From: Verrucomicrobiia bacterium
GTDB lineage: Bacteria; Verrucomicrobiota; Verrucomicrobiia; Verrucomicrobiales; Akkermansiaceae
Reading direction: 5' to 3'
NCBI GenBank assembly: GCA_947460915.1
Contig: CANHKJ010000175.1
Span: 1 to 6,756, forward strand
DNA length: 6,756 nucleotides
The notes beneath the pieces were generated by a model. It made no database searches. It was not told the origin of the DNA and saw nothing but the letters and a program-made list of their open reading frames with translations. Below are positions 1 through 6,024 of this stretch, one piece after another (position 1 is the first letter of the stretch; every line of letters begins with the position of its first letter). A program made the translations under genes and the position numbers.

Positions 1-575
1 CCCGCCGAGTGTCCGCTCAGGCCCCAAGCATTGATGCTCCATTGGAAGGTAAAATACTCGGGAGGCGTGCCAAAGGATGAGAGATTCTCGTCGGTCGAAA
101 ACATCACATCACAGTGATCTAGAATGATCCGCTGCGAGCCACTGATGTCCACCGAGTCACCGCCCGCGGTTTGTTTTCCATAGCGCCAACGCAGATGCCG
201 CATTACGAGGTCATCTCCCGTGAGGTTCATCGTATTGTTCCAAAAACAAATGCCATCACCTGGAGCCGTTTGCCCTGCAACGGTGATTTTACTTTTTGAA
301 ATACTCAATCCCCCACCCGAACCACTCGGCAAGCGAATGTGCCCGCTGACAGCGAAAACAATCGTCCTACCCGCGACCGGTGCCGTATTTACAGCATCCG
401 CAAATGACCCCACCCCCGATGCATTCCGATTCGTAACTATATAGACATCACCGCCCCTACCTCCCTCTGCCATAGAGCCATAGCCCTCCGCACCAGGGAA
501 GGAGGGGATCTGCGCGCAGAGATCACCTAGGAGTGCCGCAGCAGATAGATAGAAAACGAACGAAGAAAAGTTCAT
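1..575 (-). CDS. Secreted pectate lyase-like protein (PL1-type parallel beta-helix), 3' part outside the window
   Basis: Translation of the minus strand from the ATG at 575 stays open to the left edge (191 codons), so the C-terminal part is missing. Residues 1 to about 21 form a hydrophobic signal peptide (MNFSSFVFYLSAAALLGDLC, likely cleaved near C20-A21). Its n-region has no Lys or Arg. The mature part shows hallmarks of bacterial pectate lyase family proteins: FPGAEGYG (26-33), GGRGG (38-42), an RTIVFAVSGHI strand (70-80), ITVAGQTAPGDGIC (97-110), DSVDISGSQRIILDHCDV (140-157) with the acidic TDEN (161-164), and FQWSINAWGLSGHS (177-190). The repeated short strands fit a right-handed beta-helix. 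Family members cleave pectate by Ca-dependent beta-elimination outside the cytoplasm. The exact substrate here is inferred, and the catalytic Arg region lies beyond the edge. An in-frame TGA six codons upstream, with no start codon between, fixes the start at 575. No Shine-Dalgarno is visible. Confidence 0.92.
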   Translation of the reverse strand, partial: MNFSSFVFYLSAAALLGDLCAQIPSFPGAEGYGSMAEGGRGGDVYIVTNRNASGVGSFADAVNTAPVAGRTIVFAVSGHIRLPSGSGGGLSISKSKITVAGQTAPGDGICFWNNTMNLTGDDLVMRHLRWRYGKQTAGGDSVDISGSQRIILDHCDVMFSTDENLSSFGTPPEYFTFQWSINAWGLSGHSA

Positions 576-598
576 GAAGCAGGGTTCATAGGTTCATG

Positions 599-630
599 AT
601 TATAACGTCAGAAAACCCTGAAAACTGACG
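599..630 (-). promoter_or_regulatory. Candidate promoter/operator of the pectate lyase gene
   Basis: On the minus strand a perfect TATAAT lies at 604-599, 24 nt before the ATG at 575, so the leader would be short. No good -35 hexamer is found at 16-18 nt. Instead a perfect 6-bp inverted repeat (CGTCAG at 606-611 and CTGACG at 625-630, 13 nt between) covers the spacer and -35 region, as expected for a regulator-dependent promoter. Promoter and operator are both inferred from sequence alone. On the plus strand the same repeat is followed by ATTTTTT (631-637) and so also looks like a rho-independent terminator, but no plus-strand gene lies upstream of it. Confidence 0.35.
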
Positions 631-660
631 ATTTTTTCAAGAGAAAATGTGCCATTCTCG

Positions 661-730
661 CGCTGAGCAGCGTAGCAAATTCTGCCCACGCCCTAACAAT
701 TTGCCGCCAGATACCCCCCGGCATCTGGCG
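661..730. repeat. Three abutting inverted repeats (candidate structured RNA or repeat element)
   Basis: Three perfect stems follow one another almost without gaps: CGCTG/CAGCG (661-665/668-672, 2-nt loop), GCAAATT/AATTTGC (675-681/698-704, 16-nt loop) and CGCCAGAT/ATCTGGCG (705-712/723-730, 10-nt loop). The second stem ends at 704 and the third begins at 705. The third is followed on the plus strand by ACTGTTTTCC, a weak terminator-like tail. The structure could form on either strand, and the direction of transcription is unknown. Confidence 0.45.
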
Positions 731-780
731 ACTGTTTTCCCATGAAACCCATGTGCTTTGCCGCAAGCGACGCCACACAC

Positions 781-829
781 AGAGATTTTGTGCAACGTAA
801 TTGCACAGAAAATTCTTAGTAGAATCTCT
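781..829. repeat. Nested inverted repeats forming a closed stem-loop cluster
   Basis: An outer perfect 7-bp pair (AGAGATT 781-787, AATCTCT 823-829) encloses a compact hairpin TGTGCAA-CGTAA-TTGCACA (789-807) and a second one, ATTCT-TAGT-AGAAT (812-825). The last hairpin shares bases 823-825 with the outer stem, so the two are alternatives. This could be a structured RNA, a 3' UTR fold for the DUF1080 transcript, or a protein-binding site. Confidence 0.4.
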
Positions 830-919
830 CCAACGATGCAAGACCTTTGTAATTCACTGAAGATCAATCACAACCAAACGCCACAACACAAAAAGAGAAA
901 CCCTTTAAGCATCAGAAGG

Positions 920-1546
920 TTACGGCATCACTTTGACTCGGATTTTTTTGTAATACGTAGTGCTGCCTTTATCATGAGCCTGTATGGCAAAAGTGCCACC
1001 ATCTACCAAAAGCTTACTGCTGTCTTTTTCTGTCTGATAATTCACCAGCTCTTTTCCATTCACCGAAACGATCACTTTACCATTATTGACGATGATCACG
1101 TATTTCATCCAAGCATCATCAGCGAAAGGCGTCAGATTTTTCACAGTGTTGTAAAGCCCGCCCGATTTCTGCGGATCACCTTGGGTGTTGTTCACTTGGA
1201 TTTCATAACCGCTCGGCCAGCCGCTGTCTTGATAGACGGTGTGGATAAAAAATCCGCCATTCGAGTTCTTGCGCGTCATCACATCCAAACGAATTTCAAA
1301 ATTCTTGAATTTGGCTCCATTTACTTTACCCTCGTAAAACAAGTGGCAACAATCGCCATTCGCCTTGATCGCGCCATCTTCAATCGCGAAAGCTTCCTTC
1401 GCTTGATTGATCTTCCATCCGTCCAGCGTCTTGCCATCGAACAACGACACAAAGCCTTCTTCCACGGGCTCAGCCGCATGCATCACGCCAGACATCAACA
1501 ACAACGAGCCAAGCGCTCCCATCCATGAAACAATGAGTTTTTTCAT
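920..1546 (-). CDS. Secreted DUF1080 / 3-keto-disaccharide hydrolase domain protein
   Basis: The 208-residue product starts with a clear signal peptide: basic MKKL, then a hydrophobic core, with cleavage near MHAA-EP (about residue 25). The rest is one DUF1080 domain (Pfam PF06439 family, now named 3-keto-disaccharide hydrolase), a concanavalin-like beta-sandwich. Family hallmarks are FVSLFDGKTLDGWK near the start, FKNFEIRLDVMTRKNSNGGFFIH in the middle, SGYEIQVNN, SGGLYN, and a final IQAHDKGSTTYYKKIRVK. It is single-domain and about the family's usual size. Members are abundant in Verrucomicrobiota and Planctomycetota, act outside the cytoplasm, and some cleave 3-keto-glycosides made by sugar oxidoreductases. 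The substrate here is unknown. The start at 1546 was chosen over an upstream in-frame ATG at 1615 because only it places the signal peptide at the N-terminus. lipB ends 90 nt upstream, so it may be a separate transcription unit. Confidence 0.93.
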   Translation of the reverse strand: MKKLIVSWMGALGSLLLMSGVMHAAEPVEEGFVSLFDGKTLDGWKINQAKEAFAIEDGAIKANGDCCHLFYEGKVNGAKFKNFEIRLDVMTRKNSNGGFFIHTVYQDSGWPSGYEIQVNNTQGDPQKSGGLYNTVKNLTPFADDAWMKYVIIVNNGKVIVSVNGKELVNYQTEKDSSKLLVDGGTFAIQAHDKGSTTYYKKIRVKVMP

Positions 1547-1549
1547 AAC

Positions 1550-1563
1550 GCGAAGAGGTTCGC
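1550..1563 (-). promoter_or_regulatory. Small hairpin just before the DUF1080 start codon
   Basis: On the minus strand GCGAA-CCTC-TTCGC forms a perfect 5-bp stem with a 4-nt loop that ends 3 nt before the ATG at 1546. It occupies the position where a ribosome binding site would be, and no purine-rich Shine-Dalgarno is seen nearby. A translational effect is inferred. Confidence 0.3.
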
Positions 1564-1587
1564 ATATCACCTTACCAGCGCAAGGAG

Positions 1588-1621
1588 AAAATCGAATGCC
1601 ACCACAATAAGCCATGGCATT
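1588..1621 (-). terminator. Possible weak terminator after lipB
   Basis: On the minus strand AATGCCA (1621-1615) and TGGCATT (1601-1595) form a perfect 7-bp inverted repeat with a 13-nt loop, followed by CGATTTTC. It begins 15 nt after the lipB stop codon. The stem is not GC-rich and the T run has only four bases, so termination is likely partial. It would separate the rhlE-ruvC-lipB unit from the DUF1080 gene. Confidence 0.35.
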
Positions 1622-1636
1622 GCAAATCCCTTCTCC

Positions 1637-2233
1637 TTAAGGAAAAAGTTCGCGCACCACTTCTGCAAATTCTTCCACCGTGATCGGGCGACCTGCTTCT
1701 TGACTCAGGCTGGTCATGGTAACACCATCGATGCCACATGGCGTGATCGCAAAAAATCCCGCGAGGCATTCGTTGGTGATGTTGATCGCAAAGCCATGCA
1801 TGCTGATCCATTTTTTCACGCCCACTCCGATGGATGCCATTTTCCGATTCTCCACCCACACGCCAGTTAGACCATCGCGACGTCCCGCAGCCACGCCAAA
1901 ACGCTCACAAGACGCGATCAGCACGTCCTCGATCATCCGCAGATGCGCATGCAGATCTTGGCCGCGCTGGCGCAAATCAAGAATCGGATAACCGACAAGT
2001 TGCCCAGGACCATGATACGTCGCCTGCCCACCGCGGTTGGTTTCCACCACTGGATGCGGCAGGCGTTGGGGATCACGCAGCGAGGATTGATCGCGCAAGC
2101 GGCCAATTGTATAAACGGGTTCGTGCTCTAACAAGATTAAGCGATCCCCTGCTGCGCCGTCGAGAATTTCCGCCACCACCCGCTCTTGCAAGGCGAGTCC
2201 ATCGGCATAGCTGATCAATCCTGATTCTAGCAT
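1637..2233 (-). CDS. lipB: Octanoyl-[ACP]:protein octanoyltransferase LipB
   Basis: LipB moves the octanoyl group from acyl carrier protein to a lysine of lipoyl domains (pyruvate and 2-oxoglutarate dehydrogenases, glycine cleavage H protein). This is the first step of lipoate synthesis, before LipA adds sulfur. The 198-residue product matches the family along its length: LLEHEPVYTIGR (34-45), the signature RGGQATYHGPGQLVGYPILD (67-86), TGVWVENRKMASIGV (123-137) with catalytic Lys131, HGFAINI (146-152), and FAITPCGI (161-168) with the acyl-accepting Cys166. Both catalytic residues are present and the length is usual for the family. The start codon lies 29 nt after the ruvC stop, consistent with co-transcription. 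No Shine-Dalgarno is visible before it, only a T-rich stretch. lipA is not in the window. Confidence 0.97.
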   Translation of the reverse strand: MLESGLISYADGLALQERVVAEILDGAAGDRLILLEHEPVYTIGRLRDQSSLRDPQRLPHPVVETNRGGQATYHGPGQLVGYPILDLRQRGQDLHAHLRMIEDVLIASCERFGVAAGRRDGLTGVWVENRKMASIGVGVKKWISMHGFAINITNECLAGFFAITPCGIDGVTMTSLSQEAGRPITVEEFAEVVRELFP

Positions 2234-2262
2234 AGTGAGAAAAATTTCAGTTAGATTTTCGA

Positions 2263-2766
2263 CTAAAGGAGGCGTCGATCGAGAAGTTTCGCCCGCAGCG
2301 GGTCGCCCGATTGCAAATGAGCCATTGCGATCGCCAAGGCATCGGCAGCATCAGCAGGAGGAGTTTCACTGAGCTTCAATAAAGCCCGCACCATGAAGGC
2401 GACTTGATCCTTATCGGCTGTCCCCTTGCCCACCACCGCCATCTTTACCTTACGTGGAGCGTATTCGTAAATTTTTAACCCGTGATCTGCCGCAGCAATC
2501 AAGGCCGCCGCACGCGCCGCGCCCATACTGATGGCGGTTTGGTGCGATTGCACATAGATGATTCCCTCGACCGCGACTTCATCGGGTTGCCATTTTTTCA
2601 TCAAATTATAAAGATGACTGCGCACCGCCGATAGCGCAACGGATTGCGCTTGGGCCTTGGGAATCGAGATCACTCCAAAATCTAACACCTTTGGCGCGCG
2701 AGGATCGCCTTCTAATACCGCGTATCCGGTATTGCGAACAGCTGGATCCACGGCGAGCACGCGCAT
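2263..2766 (-). CDS. ruvC: Holliday junction resolvase RuvC
   Basis: RuvC is the endonuclease that cuts four-way DNA junctions, normally acting with the RuvAB branch-migration motor in recombination and repair. The 167-residue product (173 in E. coli) is a complete RNase H-fold enzyme with all four catalytic acids: Asp7 in MRVLAVDPAVRNTGYAV, Glu67 in EVAVEGIIY, and Asp139 and Asp142 in ADAADALAIAMAH. The region AVVGKGTADKDQV (110-122) matches the conserved VVG-G-A-K-QV block. The frame is open upstream to 2940, but only the ATG at 2766 starts the family sequence. It begins 22 nt after the rhlE stop. The sequence before it is pyrimidine-rich, with no Shine-Dalgarno. The loop after Glu67 reads GIIYVQS, where E. 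coli has QVFMAKN, so the junction-contacting Phe69 is not conserved. No ruvA or ruvB is present in the window. Confidence 0.97.
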   Translation of the reverse strand: MRVLAVDPAVRNTGYAVLEGDPRAPKVLDFGVISIPKAQAQSVALSAVRSHLYNLMKKWQPDEVAVEGIIYVQSHQTAISMGAARAAALIAAADHGLKIYEYAPRKVKMAVVGKGTADKDQVAFMVRALLKLSETPPADAADALAIAMAHLQSGDPLRAKLLDRRLL

Positions 2767-2788
2767 GAGAGCGAGAAGGAGAAAAATG

Positions 2789-3982
2789 TTAGCGACGTTT
2801 TTTCGGCCCCGAGGACTTGCGGCGGATCTGACGGATCGGCTCGTCATCGAGCATCGCCGTGTAGGTGTAGGCGAAATTTTCCAACTTCTTGCGCGGGATT
2901 TTTTGATCCACATAGACTTCCACGGATTTTGCGTAGTCAAGCTCGTCGGCTGTCAGAATGGTAAAGGCATCACCTTCCGCTTCGGCACGACCTGTCCTGC
3001 CAATGCGATGCACGTAGTCTTCGGCATTTTCTGGGACGCGGTAGTTGATCACGTGAGAGACGCCGGAAATATCGATGCCACGCGCCGCCACGTCGGTTGC
3101 CACCAACACATCATACTTGCCATCACGGAAACCTTGCAATGCTTCCATGCGGTCCTTTTGCGAGACATCGCTATGCATCGCCACCACTTTGGGATGACCA
3201 CTTTCCTTGAGAATGTCCGTGACTTGATCGGCCTCTTTGCGAGTGCGCGTGAAAATAATCACGCTGTGCCATTCCGTGCCATCGAGAAGCGCGACGAGCA
3301 GTTCATCACGCTGATCCATCGCTACCGGATAAAAAGCATGGGTCACGGTGCTGGCGACCGCGCGTTTGGCGATTTCCACACTGATTGGATCCGTCAAGCA
3401 CCACTGAGCAAAGGTCTGGATCGCCGCAGGCATCGTTGCCGAAAACAACAGAGTCTGCCGCTCATCCCAAGGGCAAAGGTTGACGATTTTCCTTACCTGC
3501 GGCAAGAAGCCCATGTCCAGCATACGATCCACTTCATCGAGAACGAGGATTTTCAACGCACCAAAACGCATCGTTGCGCGGTAAAAGTGATCCATCAAGC
3601 GCCCTGGAGTCGCCACCACGATGTCCGCGCCTTCTTCCAGCTGCTTCGCCTGCTCGCCATAACCAACGCCACCATACAACAACGCCGTCTTCAGACCTGT
3701 GTGCTTGCCGTATTTGATAAATTGCTCGGCAACTTGGTGCGCCAACTCACGAGTGGGCTCCAATACAAGGATCTGCGGTTTACCGAGAGGCAAGATTTTT
3801 GAAAGGGAAGGCAGCGCAAAAGCAGCGGTCTTACCCGTGCCTGTCTGCGAGGCTCCGACGACGTCACGCCCCGCCAACACCAGCGGAATCGCCTGAGCCT
3901 GAATGGCGGTAGGAGTCTCATAGCCCGAATCCGTCACTGCCTTCAAAACGGCAGCGTTGAGCCCTAATTGGTCAAATGTCAT
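2789..3982 (-). CDS. rhlE: DEAD-box ATP-dependent RNA helicase, RhlE-like
   Basis: A 397-residue cytoplasmic RNA helicase with two RecA-like domains and a short basic tail. Numbering from the ATG at 3982, the motifs in order are: Q motif (Gln28, in TPTAIQ), motif I ASQTGTGKT (44-52), Ia PTREL (76-80), Ib TPGR (125-128), II DEVD (149-152), III SAT (181-183), IV IIFTRTR (242-248), V ATDVAARGID (295-304) and VI HRIGRTGR (325-332). Family members unwind short RNA duplexes in ribosome assembly and mRNA turnover. RhlE is the best fit from the LDMGF context after motif II and the short Lys/Arg-rich end (RRKSSGPKKRR). Motif II reads DEVD instead of DEAD. Two ATGs lie six bases apart. The one at 3982 has AGGG six bases upstream and is preferred over 3988, which directly abuts that AGGG. 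It is probably the first gene of the rhlE-ruvC-lipB unit. Confidence 0.96.
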   Translation of the reverse strand: MTFDQLGLNAAVLKAVTDSGYETPTAIQAQAIPLVLAGRDVVGASQTGTGKTAAFALPSLSKILPLGKPQILVLEPTRELAHQVAEQFIKYGKHTGLKTALLYGGVGYGEQAKQLEEGADIVVATPGRLMDHFYRATMRFGALKILVLDEVDRMLDMGFLPQVRKIVNLCPWDERQTLLFSATMPAAIQTFAQWCLTDPISVEIAKRAVASTVTHAFYPVAMDQRDELLVALLDGTEWHSVIIFTRTRKEADQVTDILKESGHPKVVAMHSDVSQKDRMEALQGFRDGKYDVLVATDVAARGIDISGVSHVINYRVPENAEDYVHRIGRTGRAEAEGDAFTILTADELDYAKSVEVYVDQKIPRKKLENFAYTYTAMLDDEPIRQIRRKSSGPKKRR

Positions 3983-4017
3983 GCGCATCCCTAGGCACTC
4001 AAACCCTCTTGGTCAAG

Positions 4018-4081
4018 GCATTTGCATGCAGAAATGCAGGAAATTGAGCGGTTATAGAAAATGTACTACGGCGAACCGCCG
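4018..4081 (-). promoter_or_regulatory. Candidate promoter region of rhlE-ruvC-lipB
   Basis: In the 110 bp between fhs and rhlE, the minus strand carries a -10-like TATAAC (4056-4051) with a poor -35 (GCGGTT, 17 nt upstream), giving a leader of about 60 nt. A perfect 6-bp inverted repeat, GCATTT/AAATGC (4018-4023/4032-4037, 8-nt GCATGCAG between), would lie just downstream of the start of transcription. A short hairpin CGGCG-GTT-CGCCG (4081-4069), 18 nt after the fhs stop, may end or attenuate fhs transcripts, but it lacks a proper T run. Confidence 0.28.
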
Positions 4082-4098
4082 AGCTTATCTCAACGCAC

Positions 4099-5784
4099 TC
4101 AAAATAGACCGGTGATGTGACCGAAGGAATCGAGGTCGATCTTTTCTGCGGAGGGGATAGAGGGAAGACCAGGCATGGTCATAATCTCCCCGGTGAGCAC
4201 AACGACGAATCCCGCTCCTGCGGAGACTTTTACGTCGCGGATGGGCACCTCGAAGTCGCGCGGGCGCCCCATGCGGGTGGGATCGGTGGAGAAGGAATAC
4301 TGGGTCTTGGCCATGCAAACAGGAAGGCCGCCCAGTCCAGATTGCTCAAGGTCTCTGAGTTTATGGCGCACCTGAGACGACGCCGTGATATCGCGCGCAC
4401 CATACATTTTCTGCGCAACTGCGCGAATTTTATCCCACAGCGGAAGCTCAGAGGCATAGAGGAAATCAAAAGCGTTTGCGGTCTGCGCAGACATGGAAAC
4501 CACTTCTTCGGCTAACTCGATTGCCCCAGCCCCACCCTCAGCCCAGTGGCGACAACGGATGGCTTTAACGCCAAGATCGCGGCAGCGGTTTTCGATGACG
4601 CAGAGCTCTTGCTCGGTATCACACTGAAAATGATTGATGGCGACAACCACTGGCAAACCAAAAGAACGGAGATTTTCGAGGTGCTTTTCCAGATTGACTA
4701 GTCCCTGCTGAACAGCTGCTGGATGTGGAATACCAAGATCTTTTTTCTTCACTCCGCCATGCATCTTGAGCGCGCGCACGGTGGCGACGAGGACCACGGC
4801 ATCAGGCTGAAGTCCAGATTGGCGGCACTTGATGTTGAGGAATTTTTCCGCGCCTAGATCCGCACCGAAGCCAGCCTCGGTCACGGTGAATTCGCTTAAG
4901 CGCATGGCGAGCTTGGTAGCGATTACGCTATTGCAGCCGTGGGCGATGTTGGCAAATGGGCCACCGTGGACGAAGGCCGGATTGTTTTCGAGGGTTTGTA
5001 CGAGATTGGGCTGAAGAGCCTCGCGGAGCAAGACAGTCATCGCTCCTTGGGCGTTCAGGTCACCGGCGGTAATGGGTTTTTTCCCACGTGTATAGGCAAC
5101 GATCATGCGCCCGAGACGATCACGAAGCTCGCTGATTGATTCTGCTAGGCAAAAAATAGCCATCACCTCAGATGCTACGGTGATGTCAAATCCGGCCTCG
5201 CGAGTGACACCATTACTGGGTGCGCCGACGCCAGTGATGATCTGACGAAGGGCGCGATCATTCATGTCGAGAGCACGCTTCCAGACGATGCGGGCGGGAT
5301 CGATATCGAGAACATTCCCGTGATGAAGATGATTGTCGATCAGCGCTGCGAGAAGATTGTGCGCGGAGGTGATCGCGTGAAAGTCGCCTGTGAAGTGGAG
5401 GTTAATGTCTTCCATGGGGACGACTTGGGAGTAACCACCGCCAGCGGCACCTCCCTTCATACCAAAGCAGGGGCCGAGTGAGGGCTCACGTAGGCAAATG
5501 GTGCTGCGCTTACCGATACGATTGAGGGCATCGCCGAGACCGATGGTAGTGGTAGTTTTCCCCTCTCCTGCTGGCGTTGGAGAAATCGCAGTAACGAGGA
5601 TCAATTTGCCGTTCGCGGAGCGTTCGGTGCGATCGACAAAATCGAGTGAAACCTTGGCCTTATGCCGACCGTAGGGAATGATATCATCGGAGGGGATAAG
5701 CAATGCATCGGCGATTTCTTGCATGGGCCGCATGCGGGCGTGACGGGCAATCTCGATGTCAGATGGTGCGGATGATGAGCTCAT
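4099..5784 (-). CDS. fhs: Formate-tetrahydrofolate ligase (10-formyl-THF synthetase)
   Basis: Catalyses formate + ATP + tetrahydrofolate to 10-formyl-tetrahydrofolate, supplying one-carbon units for purine and formyl-Met-tRNA synthesis. It also acts in the Wood-Ljungdahl pathway, but nothing else of that pathway is seen here. The 561-residue product is full length (family about 555-560). Features in order are: N-terminal IADALLIPSDDIIPYGRHKAKV (24-45), the ATP-binding P-loop PTPAGEGKTT (69-78), LREPSLGPCFGMKGGAAGGG (98-117), FTGDFHAI (131-138), then NPAFVHGGPFANIAHGC, TEAGFGADLGAEKF, VVVAINHFQCDTEQE, a C-terminal MGRPRDFEVPIRDVKVSAGAGF, and the signature MTMPGLPSIPSAEKID. The sequence aligns with the family from end to end with no break. 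The start at 5784 has AAGGA 12 nt upstream, a loose spacing. The gene appears to be transcribed alone, 110 bp ahead of rhlE. Confidence 0.99.
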   Translation of the reverse strand: MSSSSAPSDIEIARHARMRPMQEIADALLIPSDDIIPYGRHKAKVSLDFVDRTERSANGKLILVTAISPTPAGEGKTTTTIGLGDALNRIGKRSTICLREPSLGPCFGMKGGAAGGGYSQVVPMEDINLHFTGDFHAITSAHNLLAALIDNHLHHGNVLDIDPARIVWKRALDMNDRALRQIITGVGAPSNGVTREAGFDITVASEVMAIFCLAESISELRDRLGRMIVAYTRGKKPITAGDLNAQGAMTVLLREALQPNLVQTLENNPAFVHGGPFANIAHGCNSVIATKLAMRLSEFTVTEAGFGADLGAEKFLNIKCRQSGLQPDAVVLVATVRALKMHGGVKKKDLGIPHPAAVQQGLVNLEKHLENLRSFGLPVVVAINHFQCDTEQELCVIENRCRDLGVKAIRCRHWAEGGAGAIELAEEVVSMSAQTANAFDFLYASELPLWDKIRAVAQKMYGARDITASSQVRHKLRDLEQSGLGGLPVCMAKTQYSFSTDPTRMGRPRDFEVPIRDVKVSAGAGFVVVLTGEIMTMPGLPSIPSAEKIDLDSFGHITGLF

Positions 5785-5808
5785 GACGTAGTTTTTTCCT
5801 TGGCGCGA

Positions 5809-5849
5809 ATGATGGGAAATCTGCTGACAAGTGTCACGGGAAAATTTTC
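5809..5849 (-). promoter_or_regulatory. Candidate sigma-70-like promoter of fhs with palindromes
   Basis: Minus strand: -35-like GTGACA (5837-5832), a 17-nt spacer, and -10-like CATCAT (5814-5809, four of six consensus bases), about 25 nt before the fhs ATG. The -35 hexamer overlaps a perfect 12-bp palindrome, TGACA-CT-TGTCA (5825-5836), a possible operator. Directly upstream lies the AT-rich perfect palindrome GAAAATTTTC (5840-5849), placed like an UP element. Confidence 0.32.
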
Positions 5850-5941
5850 AAAATCAGAGTCGAGAGTCGGCCAGAACCGGAGGGAGTGCGAGTGAAATTA
5901 CATACACTTTAATTCTTCTCTTTTTTTGCGATTGCAGGTGG

Positions 5942-6010
5942 ATGCCTCACCAATCTCTCAAATATCTCTCACCTCAACAATACTACCAACAACTATGCAA
6001 CGCAGCCTAA
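5942..6010 (+). pseudogene. IS3-family transposase (OrfB), last 22 codons only
   Basis: The plus-strand frame reads PHQSLKYLSPQQYYQQL and then a few residues to TAA at 6008-6010. IS3-family OrfB proteins (DDE integrase fold, rve domain) commonly end with RPHQSL-YLTP followed by a Tyr-rich tail, so this is the extreme C-terminus. The usual Arg before PHQSL is Met here, and the codons upstream of 5942 no longer resemble the family, so the break lies at about that point. No DDE residues remain and it cannot be functional. Confidence 0.6.
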
Positions 6011-6024
6011 TTAATACTACTGGC

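Larger units (their letters stand above)
576..919. other. 344-bp gene-free region with clustered inverted repeats
   Basis: No convincing coding region was found. The short open frames here do not resemble any protein I recognise and overlap one another. Perfect inverted repeats cluster within 606-829: 606-611/625-630, 661-665/668-672, 675-681/698-704, 705-712/723-730, 781-787/823-829, 789-795/801-807 and 812-816/821-825. It lies between the DUF1080 gene and the pectate lyase gene, both read leftward, so it could hold a 3' UTR or terminator, an intergenic repeat element, a structured RNA, or operator sites. Confidence 0.6.

Noticed and set aside
220..444. 74-codon plus-strand open frame at the left edge
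   Set aside because: It is antisense to the pectate lyase-like gene, which has continuous family similarity on the minus strand.
606..637. Rho-independent terminator on the plus strand
   Set aside because: The hairpin plus T run fits, but no plus-strand gene precedes it. An operator reading on the minus strand is kept as the better explanation.
608..867. Two overlapping minus-strand frames of 76-77 codons in the spacer
   Set aside because: They overlap each other in different frames, cover the inverted-repeat cluster, and show no recognisable protein pattern. A translated repeat element is possible but not supported.
758..1528. 256-codon plus-strand open frame opposite the DUF1080 gene
   Set aside because: It is antisense to a gene with a clear signal peptide and family motifs, and its translation is rich in His and Ile without domain features. 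It is a shadow of the minus-strand gene.
1547..1615. Upstream ATG at 1615 as start of the DUF1080 protein
   Set aside because: It would bury the signal peptide 23 residues inside the protein. The internal ATG at 1546 gives a standard MKKL signal.
2767..2940. N-terminal extension of RuvC to 2940
   Set aside because: It would overlap the helicase C-terminus, and RuvC family sequence begins exactly at the ATG at 2766 (MRVLAVDP).
2657..3802. 381-codon plus-strand open frame opposite ruvC and rhlE
   Set aside because: It spans two well-recognised minus-strand genes and their junction, and the translation shows no motif. It is a complement shadow.
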